A model generated the notes under the pieces. That model worked only from the letters and a program-made list of their open reading frames with translations. It was not told the DNA's origin and ran no database searches. The translations under genes were made by a program, and so were the position numbers. 64,000 bases of DNA from Nitrincola lacisaponensis (lineage in GTDB: Bacteria > Pseudomonadota > Gammaproteobacteria > Pseudomonadales > Balneatricaceae), in assembly GCF_000691225.1 (NCBI RefSeq), contig NZ_JMSZ01000016.1:372001-436000 (forward strand). The letters run 5' to 3'. Within the stretch, counting starts at the first letter, position 1, and each line of letters opens with the position of its first letter. Below, one piece after another: positions 35,406 to 45,286 of this stretch.

Positions 35406-36372
35406 TAGCCTGTCTGATTGGCAACCCTCGGCTGCGTTGGCGCATTTGCGTCAGCGCGCCGCCTTGTTGCAATCGATTCGAGACTTTTTTGCACAACGTC
35501 ATGTTCTTGAGGTCGATACACAGATTCTGTCGCACTGCGCAGTCAGCGATCCTTTTATCGACTCCATCACGGCCCAGTATCAGTCGGTGCCGGGCGGCGA
35601 TATTCAGCCACTCTATCTGCAAACGTCACCCGAGTATGCGATGAAGCGCCTGCTGGCGGCGGGCAGTGGGGATATTTATCAGCTCGGCAAGGTGTTTCGT
35701 AACGGCGAAGTTGGGCGGCGTCACAATCCGGAGTTTACCCTGCTGGAGTGGTATCGGGTGGGCTTTTCGCTGGGCGATCTGATGGATGAGGTTGAGTCGC
35801 TGGTCAGTGCCCAGATTCCGGGTTTGTCCTGGCAACGGGTTTCCTATCGTGAGCTGTTTCTCCATTATCTGGATCTGGACCCCTGGACGGCTTCTCTGGA
35901 GCAGTTGCAGCAGGCCTGTCGGCAACAGATCGAAGCCGCTTTTGAAGACGACGACCGGGATACCTGGCTGAATTTGCTGATGTCCCATCTGATTGAACCG
36001 CAGTTACGTGGCGCTGTGTTTGTCCACAGTTATCCGCCGACACAGGCGGCACTTGCCTGTGTCAGGCAGGATGCTGACGGTTTGCCGGTGGCGGAGCGCT
36101 TTGAGTTGTATATAGACGGTCTGGAGCTGGCGAACGGCTATCATGAGCTGGCGGACTCTCAGGAACAGGCTGCCCGGTTGACGGCGGATCAGCAACAGCG
36201 TGCTGCGCTGGGATTACCTCAGCGCCCGCTGGAGCAACGCCTGATTCAGGCGCTGCAGCAGGGCTTGCCTGACTGCAGCGGAGTGGCACTTGGCGTGGAT
36301 CGCCTGCTTATGCGGCAGTTGGGTGTGGAATCCATTGCCGAGGTGCTGCCATTTAGCTTTGAGCGCGCCTGA
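35398..36372 (+). CDS. epmA: EF-P--(R)-beta-lysine ligase EpmA
   Basis: A 324-residue paralogue of the class II lysyl-tRNA synthetase catalytic core, without the anticodon-binding domain. Motifs are [43 protein letters not shown] (in parts), [14 protein letters not shown] and the C-terminal [12 protein letters not shown] chose GTG 35398 because it gives the usual length and overlaps the efp stop, implying coupling; in-frame codons further upstream lie inside efp. It attaches beta-lysine made by EpmB to EF-P Lys34. Confidence 0.94.
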   Translation: MPDSLSDWQPSAALAHLRQRAALLQSIRDFFAQRHVLEVDTQILSHCAVSDPFIDSITAQYQSVPGGDIQPLYLQTSPEYAMKRLLAAGSGDIYQLGKVFRNGEVGRRHNPEFTLLEWYRVGFSLGDLMDEVESLVSAQIPGLSWQRVSYRELFLHYLDLDPWTASLEQLQQACRQQIEAAFEDDDRDTWLNLLMSHLIEPQLRGAVFVHSYPPTQAALACVRQDADGLPVAERFELYIDGLELANGYHELADSQEQAARLTADQQQRAALGLPQRPLEQRLIQALQQGLPDCSGVALGVDRLLMRQLGVESIAEVLPFSFERA

Positions 36373-36373
36373 C

Positions 36374-37528
36374 CTAGGCTGGCAGGTGGTTCAGCAGACT
36401 GCGGCGAATGCGGTCTGTTGCTTCCACCAGTAATGCCCTGGGGCAGCCAAAGTTCAGTCGCATAAAGCGCTCATCACCAAAGTCACGTCCGGGTGACATG
36501 CCGACACCGGCCTGTTCAAAGAAATGAACCGGATTCTCAAGATGTGCCGCACTGATGTCGATCCAGGCGAGATAGGTTGCTTCGATCGGTAACAGGCGCA
36601 GTCCGGGAATGGCGTTCAGCTGCTCAACCAGGTAATCGCGGTTACCGCGCAGATAGTTCAATTGCGCCTGATTCCAGGCATCGCCATCGCGAAAGGCTGC
36701 CAGTGCTGCGGTGTAGCCGAGCAGGTTCACGTCTGGCACGATACCTTTGCGCGCCCGCTGAAAATCACGCCGTAGCTGCGGGTTTTGAATCACTGCGAAG
36801 GAGCAGCCAAGTCCCGCAATATTAAAGGTTTTGCTGGGCGCCATCAGTGTGATGGTGCGTGCTGCTATCTCGGGCCCCAGGCTGGCCAGCGGGATATGTT
36901 TCAGTCCGGGTTCAAGTACCAGATCGCAATGAATTTCATCTGAGCACACCACCAGATTATGACGCAGCACCCATTCTGCGAGCTGCTCCAGCTCCTCACG
37001 TCGATACACAGTTCCGCCGGGGTTATGCGGGTTGCAGAACAGCAGTAACCGGGTGTCTGCCGTGACACTACTATCTAATGCATCAAAGTCGATCAGGTAG
37101 CGCTGACCTGTCAATCGCATGGGGACTTTAATCAGTTGCCGGTCGGACAGGTGAGGTGCTGTCATGAAAGGCGGGTAGACCGGACAGGGAGACATAACCG
37201 CCGAGCCTGCACTGCCGGTTGCCCGGCAGGCCAGATGCAGCCCCGGAACCAGCCCCGGTAGCCATTCCAGATCATCGGCACTGACCTGCCAGTTGTAACA
37301 GGTGTCGAGTCGTGCCTGCACCTGCTCAATCAATTCGGCGGGTGTGTTGGTATAGCCGAAAATGCCATGATCTATGCGTTGATGCAGTGCATCCAGCACA
37401 GCCGGCGGTGCCATGAAGTCCGTATCGGCCACCCACATCGGCAGAACGCTGGTATCACGATAGCGTTCCCATTTTTGGCTGGCAGTGTGGCGGCGGTCAA
37501 TCAGGCGATCAAAATCGGTTGGACTCAT
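36374..37528 (-). CDS. MalY/PatB-family PLP lyase or aminotransferase (putative C-S lyase)
   Basis: A 384-residue fold-type I PLP enzyme. WVADTDFMAPPAVLDAL, HGIFGYTNTP, PCPVYPPF, FCNPHNPGGTVYRREEL, SDEIHCDLV and the lysine segment APSKTFNIAGL are hallmarks of the MalY/PatB cystathionine beta-lyase group. These cleave cystathionine or related C-S substrates to homocysteine, pyruvate and ammonia. The gene is convergent with epmA, with one base between the stops, and divergent from leuA. The precise substrate cannot be read from sequence. Confidence 0.92.
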   Translation of the reverse strand: MSPTDFDRLIDRRHTASQKWERYRDTSVLPMWVADTDFMAPPAVLDALHQRIDHGIFGYTNTPAELIEQVQARLDTCYNWQVSADDLEWLPGLVPGLHLACRATGSAGSAVMSPCPVYPPFMTAPHLSDRQLIKVPMRLTGQRYLIDFDALDSSVTADTRLLLFCNPHNPGGTVYRREELEQLAEWVLRHNLVVCSDEIHCDLVLEPGLKHIPLASLGPEIAARTITLMAPSKTFNIAGLGCSFAVIQNPQLRRDFQRARKGIVPDVNLLGYTAALAAFRDGDAWNQAQLNYLRGNRDYLVEQLNAIPGLRLLPIEATYLAWIDISAAHLENPVHFFEQAGVGMSPGRDFGDERFMRLNFGCPRALLVEATDRIRRSLLNHLPA

Positions 37529-37633
37529 ATCTGTATCCTGTTAGCAGTTCTGAGTATTCAGGAATTGTAGCTGATCTTGTCGTCGGTGGGGTAAGTGAAC
37601 ATTTTACGGTATCATTAGCGGTTCAAGTTGCTT

Positions 37634-37657
37634 AGGTATTAAACTAAAAGAATACCT
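37634..37657. promoter_or_regulatory. Perfect inverted repeat upstream of leuA
   Basis: AGGTATT-N10-AATACCT, about 65 bases before the leuA start codon. It has no T-run and no obvious leader peptide is nearby, so an operator or leader hairpin is more likely than a terminator. Function is not established. Confidence 0.3.
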
Positions 37658-37720
37658 TGAGTGCCGCCTTGACCTGTAGAGGGTGAATAGAGGCACCACG
37701 ATCTGATTGGGAGCCCTCCG

Positions 37721-39259
37721 ATGAGCCAGAATAACGTCATTATATTTGATACGACCCTGCGTGATGGTGAGCAGAGTCCCGGGGCATCCATGACCCGTGA
37801 TGAAAAGCTGCGTATCGCCCGTCAGCTGGAAAAAATGCGTGTTGATGTGATTGAAGCCGGTTTTGCGATTGCCAGCCAGGGCGATTTTGAAGCAGTTAAA
37901 GCGATCGCGGACACGATTCAAGACAGCACGGTCTGCTCTTTGTCACGCGCGCTGGATGCCGATATTGATCGTGCCGGAGAAGCGTTGGCGAATGCCAATT
38001 CCGGACGTATTCATACATTTATTGCCACCTCGCCAATTCATATGAAGTACAAGCTGCAAATGCAGCCGGATCAGGTGGTTGAGAATGCAGTGAGAGCAGT
38101 GAAACGGGCCAGAAATCTGGTAGCGGATGTCGAGTTTTCACTGGAAGATGCCAGCCGTTCAGAGCTGGATTTTATGTGCCGTATTATTGAAGCGGTCATA
38201 GATGCGGGTGCGGGTACGATCAATATCCCGGATACGGTGGGTTATGCCGTGCCCCAGGAGTTTGGTCATACGCTGGGTCAGCTGCTGAACCGTATTCCGA
38301 ATGCGGATAAGGCGATCTTTTCGGTGCATTGTCATAATGATCTGGGGTTGGCGGTGGCCAACTCACTGGCGGCTGTTGCAGCCGGCGCACGTCAGGTCGA
38401 GTGTACGGTGAATGGACTGGGAGAGCGTGCCGGTAATGCGTCACTGGAAGAGATCGTCATGGCACTGCGTACCCGCAAGGATGTGATGGGACTGGAAACG
38501 CGTATCGATACGACGCAGATTGTTCCGGCTTCACGTCTGGTCTCCAGTATTACCGGTTTTCCGGTACAGCCGAACAAGGCCATTGTCGGGGCCAATGCGT
38601 TTGCACATGAATCCGGCATACATCAGGACGGTGTGTTAAAGCATCGCGAAACCTACGAAATCATGACGGCAGAAAGTGTGGGCTGGAATACCAACCGGAT
38701 GGTCCTGGGTAAGTTGTCAGGCCGTAATGCCTTCCGCACGCGCATGGAAGAGTTGGGTACAACGTTTACTTCCGACGCTGAGCTGAACGATGCGTTTGCT
38801 CGTTTCAAAGATCTGGCCGACAAGAAAAGCGAAATTTTCGACGACGATCTGGTCGCGCTGGTCAGTGATGCACGCGCCAGCAGCGGGTATGAGAAGTTTC
38901 GTTTAAGCAGTTTGCAGGTCACTTCTCAAACCGGTGAAATTCCTATGGCGCAACTGGTGCTGTCGGTAGCGGGTGCAGAGCAAAAGGCGCAGTCACCCGG
39001 CAGTGGTCCTGTCGATGCGGCGTTCAAAGCGATTGAGTCGATTGCACAGACGGGGGCCAATCTGTTGTTGTACTCCGTCAATGCTATTACCAGTGGTACG
39101 GATTCACAGGGTGAGGTTACTGTACGTCTTGAGAAAGGAGGCCGGATTGTGAATGGTCTGGGAGCGGATACCGATATCATCACGGCATCGGTCAAGGCGT
39201 ATATTCATGCGCTGAATCTGCTCGATGCTAATTTGCAGAAAGCACATCCGCAGGTATGA
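37721..39259 (+). CDS. leuA: 2-isopropylmalate synthase
   Basis: A 512-residue enzyme that condenses acetyl-CoA with 2-oxoisovalerate, the first committed step of leucine synthesis. The TIM-barrel start is [16 protein letters not shown] with metal-binding [33 protein letters not shown] and [15 protein letters not shown] follow. The C-terminal part (about 390-512) is the leucine-sensing regulatory domain. This is the long form found in proteobacteria such as E. coli. GGGAG precedes the ATG. The next gene starts within its stop codon (ATGA). Confidence 0.96.
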   Translation: MSQNNVIIFDTTLRDGEQSPGASMTRDEKLRIARQLEKMRVDVIEAGFAIASQGDFEAVKAIADTIQDSTVCSLSRALDADIDRAGEALANANSGRIHTFIATSPIHMKYKLQMQPDQVVENAVRAVKRARNLVADVEFSLEDASRSELDFMCRIIEAVIDAGAGTINIPDTVGYAVPQEFGHTLGQLLNRIPNADKAIFSVHCHNDLGLAVANSLAAVAAGARQVECTVNGLGERAGNASLEEIVMALRTRKDVMGLETRIDTTQIVPASRLVSSITGFPVQPNKAIVGANAFAHESGIHQDGVLKHRETYEIMTAESVGWNTNRMVLGKLSGRNAFRTRMEELGTTFTSDAELNDAFARFKDLADKKSEIFDDDLVALVSDARASSGYEKFRLSSLQVTSQTGEIPMAQLVLSVAGAEQKAQSPGSGPVDAAFKAIESIAQTGANLLLYSVNAITSGTDSQGEVTVRLEKGGRIVNGLGADTDIITASVKAYIHALNLLDANLQKAHPQV

Positions 39260-40104
39260 GTCAGGTGAACGCGGCTGCAGATCAGGTACAGCAGCAACAG
39301 GTTTATCTTGAAGCCATGGGAATTCAGCGCTGGTTGCCTCGGCGCGCAATCGCCGCTGCGCCCGCGCCTGCGGCCTGGGTGGCTGAGTTTGTGTGGCCGC
39401 CTGTCGCGGGTGATGAAGCCCCGCAGCCGCTTTCAGTCGCCAGATCGTCCGTGGCGACTGAAACACCAGTCATGCCGTCGGCCGAGAGGCAGCGCTCACG
39501 TCAGGATGCTCTCGCTTCCCTGAAACTGGATGACAGCCTGGGTGTCTCCGGGGCTACTCACAAGGTCGAGCCAAAGATACCGGTAGCAGAGGTCGATACC
39601 CAGATAGCTGAGGCACCTGTGGAGCAGCCGCAGCGTTTCCTTAACCCAGCCTTTTCGCTGGTGTTTGTACCTGCAGGCGATCTGTTGTTAATTGACAGTT
39701 TACCGCCGCATGCACGGGAAGCGGTCAATCCTGCTTACCGCAAGCTGCTGTCAGGTGTCTGCCGTGCATTAGGCAGTGCTGCACAGCTGGATGCGATGCG
39801 TCTGCATCACTGGCCAGTATTTGCAGGTTCTTCATTGAATCAGGGTGGCGAAGAGGCTCAGCGAGCGGTCAGAAGACAGTTGGAAGTGATGTTTAAGGCC
39901 TATCCCGCCCGTCGCATTCTGCTGCTGGGTGAGCCTGCCGCTCAGTGGCTGCTGGAGCAGGATCAACCCCTGGAAGCGATGCGTGGGCTAACCTTTAGTC
40001 TGCGTACAGGGGTGACAACGGTCGTCAGTTACAGCATTACCCACATGCTCAAATTGCCTGAATTCAAGGCAGACTGCTGGCAGGATTTGCAGACCTTGCT
40101 ATGA
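39256..40104 (+). CDS. HolD-like protein (DNA polymerase III psi-type N-terminus), extended
   Basis: A 282-residue protein. Residues about 18-30 ([14 protein letters not shown]) resemble the N-terminus of E. coli HolD (LQQLGITQWSLRR), the part of psi that contacts chi. A low-complexity Ala/Pro/Val linker occupies about 35-125. The C-terminal part ([44 protein letters not shown]) has the alternating pattern of the psi core but is longer. In E. coli holD lies directly before rimI, as here, which supports the call. It overlaps leuA and rimI by ATGA at both ends. At about twice the length of HolD, it may be a diverged psi subunit. Confidence 0.65.
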   Translation: MSQVNAAADQVQQQQVYLEAMGIQRWLPRRAIAAAPAPAAWVAEFVWPPVAGDEAPQPLSVARSSVATETPVMPSAERQRSRQDALASLKLDDSLGVSGATHKVEPKIPVAEVDTQIAEAPVEQPQRFLNPAFSLVFVPAGDLLLIDSLPPHAREAVNPAYRKLLSGVCRALGSAAQLDAMRLHHWPVFAGSSLNQGGEEAQRAVRRQLEVMFKAYPARRILLLGEPAAQWLLEQDQPLEAMRGLTFSLRTGVTTVVSYSITHMLKLPEFKADCWQDLQTLL

Positions 40105-40556
40105 ACCTCGAACCGCTCGACAATCGCTGGCTGGAGCCTGCGCGTGCACTGGAAGCGCATTGCTTTGAGGATGCCTGGTCTGTCGCCCTGTGGCACAGAT
40201 TTTTGCCGCAGAGTTATGTGTTGATTGCCCAGGATCAACTCATTGGTTATGCCCAGTGTTCTAAAGTACTGGATGAAGCCGAGCTGTTACGCATAGCCAT
40301 TTCGCCTGCATATCGACGTCAGGGCATGGGGCGACAGTTGCTGCAGCAGCTATGTGAGCAGTTGCGACAGCAGGATATACAGCGGCTGATGCTCGAAGTG
40401 CGTGAGTCCAACCGGGCGGCTCTGGCGCTCTATCAGTCGTGTGGCTTTCAACTGGATGGTCGGCGTACCGGTTATTATGATACGGCGATACCAGGCGTGC
40501 ATGAAGATGCCTTGTTGTTTGGTCTGGACCTTTTATCACTCCAAGTGAGCGACTGA
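40101..40556 (+). CDS. rimI: Ribosomal protein alanine N-acetyltransferase RimI
   Basis: A 151-residue GNAT enzyme. The acetyl-CoA loop is RRQGMGRQLLQQL, preceded by AELLRIAISPAY and followed by LMLEVRESNRAALALYQSCGFQLDGRRTGYY (in parts), the RimI signature. RimI acetylates the N-terminal alanine of ribosomal protein S18. The start overlaps the upstream stop (ATGA), and the permease gene starts one base after its own stop. Confidence 0.94.
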   Translation: MNLEPLDNRWLEPARALEAHCFEDAWSVALWHRFLPQSYVLIAQDQLIGYAQCSKVLDEAELLRIAISPAYRRQGMGRQLLQQLCEQLRQQDIQRLMLEVRESNRAALALYQSCGFQLDGRRTGYYDTAIPGVHEDALLFGLDLLSLQVSD

Positions 40557-40557
40557 C

Positions 40558-41226
40558 ATGAATGTGACGGTGGGGGTACTCAGCACCTCATGGATCTGGG
40601 GCAGTGCCGTATTCTACGGTGTTCTGCTGTTGTGGATTGTAAAGCGAATTCCCTGGTCGGTTATTCTGAGGGAGCGGGGTATTCAGCATTTGCTGTTCGG
40701 TTCAGCCGCGCTTCTGGTGTTGCTATGGCAGCTCAGGGCGGGTGTGACGGATTATCTTACCATTTATTTTTTGGGGCTGACCACGCTGACCCTGATGTTT
40801 GGCTGGGATCTGGCGGTGCTGGTGGGTTCTGTCGTCATGTTGGTCATGACCTTGCTGGGGGTTGAGTCCTGGCAGATGTTGCCGGTTAACCTGGTATGCA
40901 ATGTGGTGATTCCAGCCTGGGTCAGTATCGCTGTGTTGCGTGTTGTAGAAGCCCGGTTGCCGAAAAATTTCTTTATTTATATGTTCCTCTGTGCCTTTGC
41001 CGGTGCCGGACTGGCGGTGGGTATTTCCGGGTTATCCATGGCGCTGATTTTGTGGCTGGATGGTATCTACAGCTGGGCAAAAATCTACCATGACTATGCC
41101 CAGTATCTGCCTCTGATCATGCTGCCTGAGGGGTTGATTAACGGCATTATCATGACGGGTATGATGGTGTTTCATCCGGACTGGATTCGTACATTTGACG
41201 CCAAAATCTATATTGATGACCAGTAG
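40558..41226 (+). CDS. CbiM-like membrane protein (energy-coupling-factor-type permease component)
   Basis: A 222-residue integral membrane protein with about six hydrophobic helices. YLTIYFLGLTTLTLMFGWDLAVL, WQMLPVNLVCNVVIPAWVSI and LPLIMLPEGLINGIIMTGMMVFHP match the CbiM/energy-coupling family, whose members import cobalt or nickel. The usual partners (CbiQ, CbiO) are not in the window. It starts one base after rimI, so it is co-transcribed with leuA-holD-like-rimI; the functional reason is unclear. Substrate is not known. Confidence 0.75.
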   Translation: MNVTVGVLSTSWIWGSAVFYGVLLLWIVKRIPWSVILRERGIQHLLFGSAALLVLLWQLRAGVTDYLTIYFLGLTTLTLMFGWDLAVLVGSVVMLVMTLLGVESWQMLPVNLVCNVVIPAWVSIAVLRVVEARLPKNFFIYMFLCAFAGAGLAVGISGLSMALILWLDGIYSWAKIYHDYAQYLPLIMLPEGLINGIIMTGMMVFHPDWIRTFDAKIYIDDQ

Positions 41227-41231
41227 GTCAC

Positions 41232-41765
41232 TCAGCGTTTGACCGGGTATTTGGCCAGCTTGCGTTGCAGTGTGCGGCGGTGCATGTTCAGTGCCCGTGC
41301 AGTCGCCGAAATATTACCTTCATGTTGCTGCAACACTTGCTGGATATGTTCCCATTCCAGGCGATTGACTGACATGGGTTCATGCGCGACGGGTTGTGCC
41401 AGATTTGGCTGGACTGCGTTCAGCGCGGCCAGAATCTGATCCGTATCGGCTGGTTTGGGCAGGTATTGATCTGCGCCGAGCTTGATTGCATCCACTGCTG
41501 TGGCAATACTGGCGTAGCCGGTCAGCACCAGAATCCGTATCTCTGGATACTGTTCACGTAGCCAGGGAATCAGTGATAATCCCGATGCGCCGGTCATTTT
41601 TAAATCCAGCGTTGCCCATTGGATGCCTGTTTGGCTGTCCAGATTGCGTGCCTGTTCTGCTGAGTGGGCAATCGTTACCTGAAAACCGCGGCGGGTCAGC
41701 GAGCGCCCCAATACCCGGGTAAACACTTCATCATCATCCACGACCAGAAAGTGCTGTTCAGACAT
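41232..41765 (-). CDS. roxR: Redox response regulator RoxR (RegA/PrrA/ActR family)
   Basis: A 177-residue regulator with a receiver (D10-D11, phosphoacceptor D54 in ATLDLKMTGASG, Thr in LTGYASIATA, Lys in LPKPAD) and a Fis-type helix-turn-helix at the C-terminus (EGNISATARALNMHRRTLQRKLAK in two parts), near identical in pattern to RegA. The family activates respiratory and redox-related genes when the quinone pool or cell redox state changes. Its start overlaps the kinase gene by eight bases. Confidence 0.93.
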   Translation of the reverse strand: MSEQHFLVVDDDEVFTRVLGRSLTRRGFQVTIAHSAEQARNLDSQTGIQWATLDLKMTGASGLSLIPWLREQYPEIRILVLTGYASIATAVDAIKLGADQYLPKPADTDQILAALNAVQPNLAQPVAHEPMSVNRLEWEHIQQVLQQHEGNISATARALNMHRRTLQRKLAKYPVKR

Positions 41766-43011
41766 TCTCGGCTTCCTCCGGGTCGCAGGGGCAGGTTGGC
41801 AGGCTGACTTCCGTCAAGGTGCCACCGCCAGGGTGGTTATACAGGCGTACCTCGCCCTCTTGCGTGGCCAGTGACGTTACCGTCAGAAAAAGTCCGATGC
41901 CGAGGCCCCCTTTGGTGGTAAAAAAGGGTTTGCCCAGGTTGGCCAGTTGTTCTGCTGTCAGGCCTGGTCCGCGATCACGCAGGGTGAGGGTAATCCGGTC
42001 AGTCGCAGTGGCGGTCAGAGAGATCTCAATAGCATCGGGGCTGGCATCCGCCGCGTTATTCAGCAGATTGATCAGGGCTTGCTGCAGCGTCATGCTGGCT
42101 TGAATGCAGGGGGCAGGTTGGAGCACATCCGTCAGCCGATAGGCTGCCTGGGGGCGCATCAACTGCCAGGCATCCAGCAGACTGGACAGAAACAGATCAC
42201 AGCGTTGAGGTTGTGGCTGGCTGAGAGTGGCTTCCTCACTGAGCTGACGCAACCTGCTGTTGCACAGATCGATCTGTTGTTGCATCAGGCTCAGATCTGC
42301 ATCCAGTTCGGGGTGCTCTTGTTGCAGATCACTGAGCACGACACGTAATGTCGACAGGGGCGTGCGCAATTCATGTGCTGTGCCCGCCGCCAGCGTGGCC
42401 AGTGTCAGTAGCTGGCGGTCATGGATACGTTGTTCGCGCGCTTTGCCAAGTTGTTGGTCGCGTTCAATCAGGGCGTTGCGCATCTGCACGACATAGACGC
42501 TGATGACACCGACTGTTAGCAGAAAGCTGATCCACAGACCGGTGATATGCTGGTGGAACAGCTGCACCAGCGTATGTTGATGTGCCGCAGAAAAATCCAG
42601 TAATGGCAGGTGGTTAAACATCAATGAGCTGTATAATCCCGCAACCAGCAGGGCCATCAGCAGGGTGAACTTGCGAGGCAGGGTGGTGGCGCACACGATC
42701 AGAGGCAGCAGCAGAACAAAGACAAAAGGGTTGCTGGCACCACCGAACTGATAGAGCAGAGCTGCATAGATAATGACATCTGCACAGAGCTGGGCGAAAA
42801 ATTCGGCATCCAGTACCGGCCAGTTGGAGTGCAGTCGCAGGTAGGTCATCAGGTTCAGTAGAATCAATGCTGCCAGGCACAGGCCGGTGCTCAGTAAGTC
42901 TGGCTGCAGGCGCAGGCGCGGGACTGCAATCACCAATGTAATACAGACCACAAACAGTATCAGGGTGCGGATGTAGGTAAGATGCAGTAAGTGGTGCTGG
43001 TGTCGATTCAA
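41758..43011 (-). CDS. roxS: Redox sensor histidine kinase RoxS (RegB/PrrB family)
   Basis: A 417-residue membrane kinase. Six hydrophobic segments fill about residues 15-180, with the quinone-interacting heptapeptide FGGASNPF at 89-96. The phosphoacceptor is His213 in AAGTAHELRTPL. Cys250 (QQQIDLCNSRLRQL) is at the place of the redox-active cysteine of RegB. ATP-binding motifs NLLNNAADAS, LRDRGPGL and TKGGLGIGLFL follow. It senses the quinone pool and phosphorylates RoxR. A c-type cytochrome gene is divergent, with a possible RegA-type box between. Confidence 0.93.
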   Translation of the reverse strand: MNRHQHHLLHLTYIRTLILFVVCITLVIAVPRLRLQPDLLSTGLCLAALILLNLMTYLRLHSNWPVLDAEFFAQLCADVIIYAALLYQFGGASNPFVFVLLLPLIVCATTLPRKFTLLMALLVAGLYSSLMFNHLPLLDFSAAHQHTLVQLFHQHITGLWISFLLTVGVISVYVVQMRNALIERDQQLGKAREQRIHDRQLLTLATLAAGTAHELRTPLSTLRVVLSDLQQEHPELDADLSLMQQQIDLCNSRLRQLSEEATLSQPQPQRCDLFLSSLLDAWQLMRPQAAYRLTDVLQPAPCIQASMTLQQALINLLNNAADASPDAIEISLTATATDRITLTLRDRGPGLTAEQLANLGKPFFTTKGGLGIGLFLTVTSLATQEGEVRLYNHPGGGTLTEVSLPTCPCDPEEAENV

Positions 43012-43065
43012 GCAGGCCTCCTGAGCAGCTGTCGGAATTATACCCTGTTTAGGGGAACCTGTGGC

Positions 43066-43080
43066 GCGTCAGAATGTCGC
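43066..43080. promoter_or_regulatory. Candidate RegA/RoxR binding box between roxS and the cytochrome gene
   Basis: GCGTC-N5-GTCGC matches the half-sites GNGnC and GNCGC of RegA/RegR boxes and is a near palindrome (GCGAC would be perfect). It lies 38 bases upstream of the cytochrome start and 55 bases upstream of roxS. The central TT of the Bradyrhizobium RegR consensus is not conserved. Confidence 0.4.
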
Positions 43081-43117
43081 AGTTAAAGTTTTAGCATTAA
43101 GCAAGTATGGAGCAGGT

Positions 43118-43564
43118 ATGAAAGCAAAGCTGATGATTATGATCATGATGCTGGGGAGTTGTGTGGCGAGTGTTCAGGCTGACAGCATGAAACCGGAGGA
43201 CAGTGTTGAATATCGCCAGTCTGCTTTCCGGTTGATGAGTTATCAGCTTAATGTCCTGAATCCGTTGCATCGGCGTCAAGCCTACTCCGATGAATCTTTC
43301 GCCTACCGGGCAGAGACGCTCAGTCGTTTGGGTGAGCTGGCGCTGGAGGGTTTTACTGAGGACAGTCAGAGCGCTGCCAGTCGAACCGCTTCACGTGCCT
43401 GGGACAATCGTGATGACTTCGATGAGCGTATGCGGCGATTTATAGAAACAACCGCTCAGATGGCAGAAGCATCACGTGCAGGGAATGACCGTCAGACTCG
43501 TGACCTGTTTCGACAGACATTGCAGAGTTGCCGAGCCTGTCATGATCAGTATCGGCTGGATTGA
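43118..43564 (+). CDS. Periplasmic cytochrome c'/c-556-type protein
   Basis: A 148-residue protein with a signal peptide (MKAKLMIMIMMLGSCVASVQA). A single haem-binding motif, CRACH, lies near the C-terminus, as in four-helix-bundle cytochromes c' and c-556. EYRQSAFRLMSYQLNVL near the N-terminus and helices before the haem site support this. ATG 43118 is preceded by GGAG; codons upstream do not encode a plausible signal. Such cytochromes bind NO or transfer electrons. Position opposite roxSR suggests redox control. Confidence 0.88.
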   Translation: MKAKLMIMIMMLGSCVASVQADSMKPEDSVEYRQSAFRLMSYQLNVLNPLHRRQAYSDESFAYRAETLSRLGELALEGFTEDSQSAASRTASRAWDNRDDFDERMRRFIETTAQMAEASRAGNDRQTRDLFRQTLQSCRACHDQYRLD

Positions 43565-43697
43565 TTGTGTCTGGCGAGCAGATGGGCGAAAATAGACCAA
43601 CAGATTAGTCCATTCGCGGAGCCGGTTTTGTCCAGGTCTGACAGATCAGATGCTGTCGCTGCTGAGTGCCCGCCTACATAACAGAAGATTCTATTTC

Positions 43698-45284
43698 ATG
43701 TCACAGAGTTCAATTGCCTCCGAGGTGTCTGTTCGACGCACCTTTGCCATTATTTCCCACCCGGATGCGGGTAAAACCACCATTACCGAAAAACTGTTGT
43801 TGATCGGTCAGCTGATTCAGGTGGCGGGCACTGTCAAGGGGCGCGGCAGTGACCGGCATGCAACCTCTGACTGGATGACGATGGAGCAGGAGCGTGGTAT
43901 CTCGATCACCTCATCGGTGATGCAGTTCCCGTACAATGGGCGCACGGTTAATCTGCTGGATACACCGGGGCATGAGGATTTCTCCGAGGATACCTATCGT
44001 ACACTGACGGCTGTGGATTCAGCATTGATGGTGGTGGATGGCGCCAAGGGTGTTGAAGAGCGGACAATCAAACTGATGGATGTCTGCCGCCTCAGAGATA
44101 CCCCTATTTTCTCGTTCGTCAACAAACTGGACCGTGATATCCGTGACCCGATTGAACTGCTGGATGAAATTGAAGAGGTCTTGAAGATCGAGGCGGCTCC
44201 GATTAACTGGCCTATTGGCTCAGGCAAGTGGTTTAAAGGTGTATACAACCTCTATACCGACAGGATTCATGTTTATACACCTGGCATGGGACATACCCTG
44301 GCAGAAGATAAGCAGATTGAAGGTCTCGACAGTGATGAAGCCCGGGCTCTGCTGGATGATGAGTATGATGCCTTTGTCGATGAGATCGAACTGGTCAAGG
44401 GTGCCACGCACCCCTGGGATCTGAAAAGCTATCTCGAGGGTCGTTTAACGCCAGTGTTTTTCGGAACAGCGTTGGGCAACTTCGGTGTGCGTGAAATGCT
44501 GAATGATTTTGTTGAGTGGGCGCCAGCCCCACCTGCACGTCCGACTGAAACCCGTGCGGTAGCTGCGGATGAAGACAAGTTCAGTGGCTTTATCTTCAAA
44601 ATCCAGGCCAATATGGACCCCAAACACCGTGACCGCATTGCGTTCATGCGTATCTGCTCCGGAAGCTATACCCGCGGCATGAAGATGCGTCATGTTCGTA
44701 CTGGCAAGGATATTCGCATTGCCGATGCTGTGACGTTTATTGCCGGTGATCGTGAAAATGTCGAAGAAGCCTGGTCAGGAGATATTATCGGATTGCATAA
44801 CCATGGCACCATACAGATCGGTGATACCTTCACAGAAGGCGAAGCACTGAAATACACCGGTATCCCGCACTTTGCTCCCGAGATGTTTCGCCGGGTGCGT
44901 CCTAAAGATCCGCTGAAAATGAAACAGCTGCAGAAAGGCTTGCAGCAGCTGTCGGAAGAAGGGGCGGTGCAGTTGTTTATGCCCTTGAAGAACAATGATC
45001 TGATATTGGGTGCTGTCGGGCAGCTGCAGTTTGAAGTGGTGGTGTTCCGCCTCAGAGATGAATACAAGGTTGAATGTCTGTATGAGCCAATCACGGTACA
45101 GACAGCCCGCTGGGTGGAGTGTCAGGATAACAAAATGCTGGAAGAGTTCCGCCGTAAAGGGTATGACAATCTGGCGCTGGATGGCGCGGGTTTGCTGACG
45201 TACCTGGCGCCGACCCGGGTCAACCTGTCGCTGACTGAAGAGCGTTGGCCGGATATCCGCTTCCGGGCTACACGCGAGCATTAA
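43698..45284 (+). CDS. prfC: Peptide chain release factor 3
   Basis: A 528-residue translational GTPase, one residue from the E. coli length when started at ATG 43698. G motifs are [12 protein letters not shown] (P-loop, residues 21 on), [14 protein letters not shown] and [20 protein letters not shown] is the switch region. RF3 removes RF1/RF2 from the ribosome after peptide release. The tatD-like gene starts two bases after the stop. Confidence 0.96.
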   Translation: MSQSSIASEVSVRRTFAIISHPDAGKTTITEKLLLIGQLIQVAGTVKGRGSDRHATSDWMTMEQERGISITSSVMQFPYNGRTVNLLDTPGHEDFSEDTYRTLTAVDSALMVVDGAKGVEERTIKLMDVCRLRDTPIFSFVNKLDRDIRDPIELLDEIEEVLKIEAAPINWPIGSGKWFKGVYNLYTDRIHVYTPGMGHTLAEDKQIEGLDSDEARALLDDEYDAFVDEIELVKGATHPWDLKSYLEGRLTPVFFGTALGNFGVREMLNDFVEWAPAPPARPTETRAVAADEDKFSGFIFKIQANMDPKHRDRIAFMRICSGSYTRGMKMRHVRTGKDIRIADAVTFIAGDRENVEEAWSGDIIGLHNHGTIQIGDTFTEGEALKYTGIPHFAPEMFRRVRPKDPLKMKQLQKGLQQLSEEGAVQLFMPLKNNDLILGAVGQLQFEVVVFRLRDEYKVECLYEPITVQTARWVECQDNKMLEEFRRKGYDNLALDGAGLLTYLAPTRVNLSLTEERWPDIRFRATREH

Positions 45285-45286
45285 AC

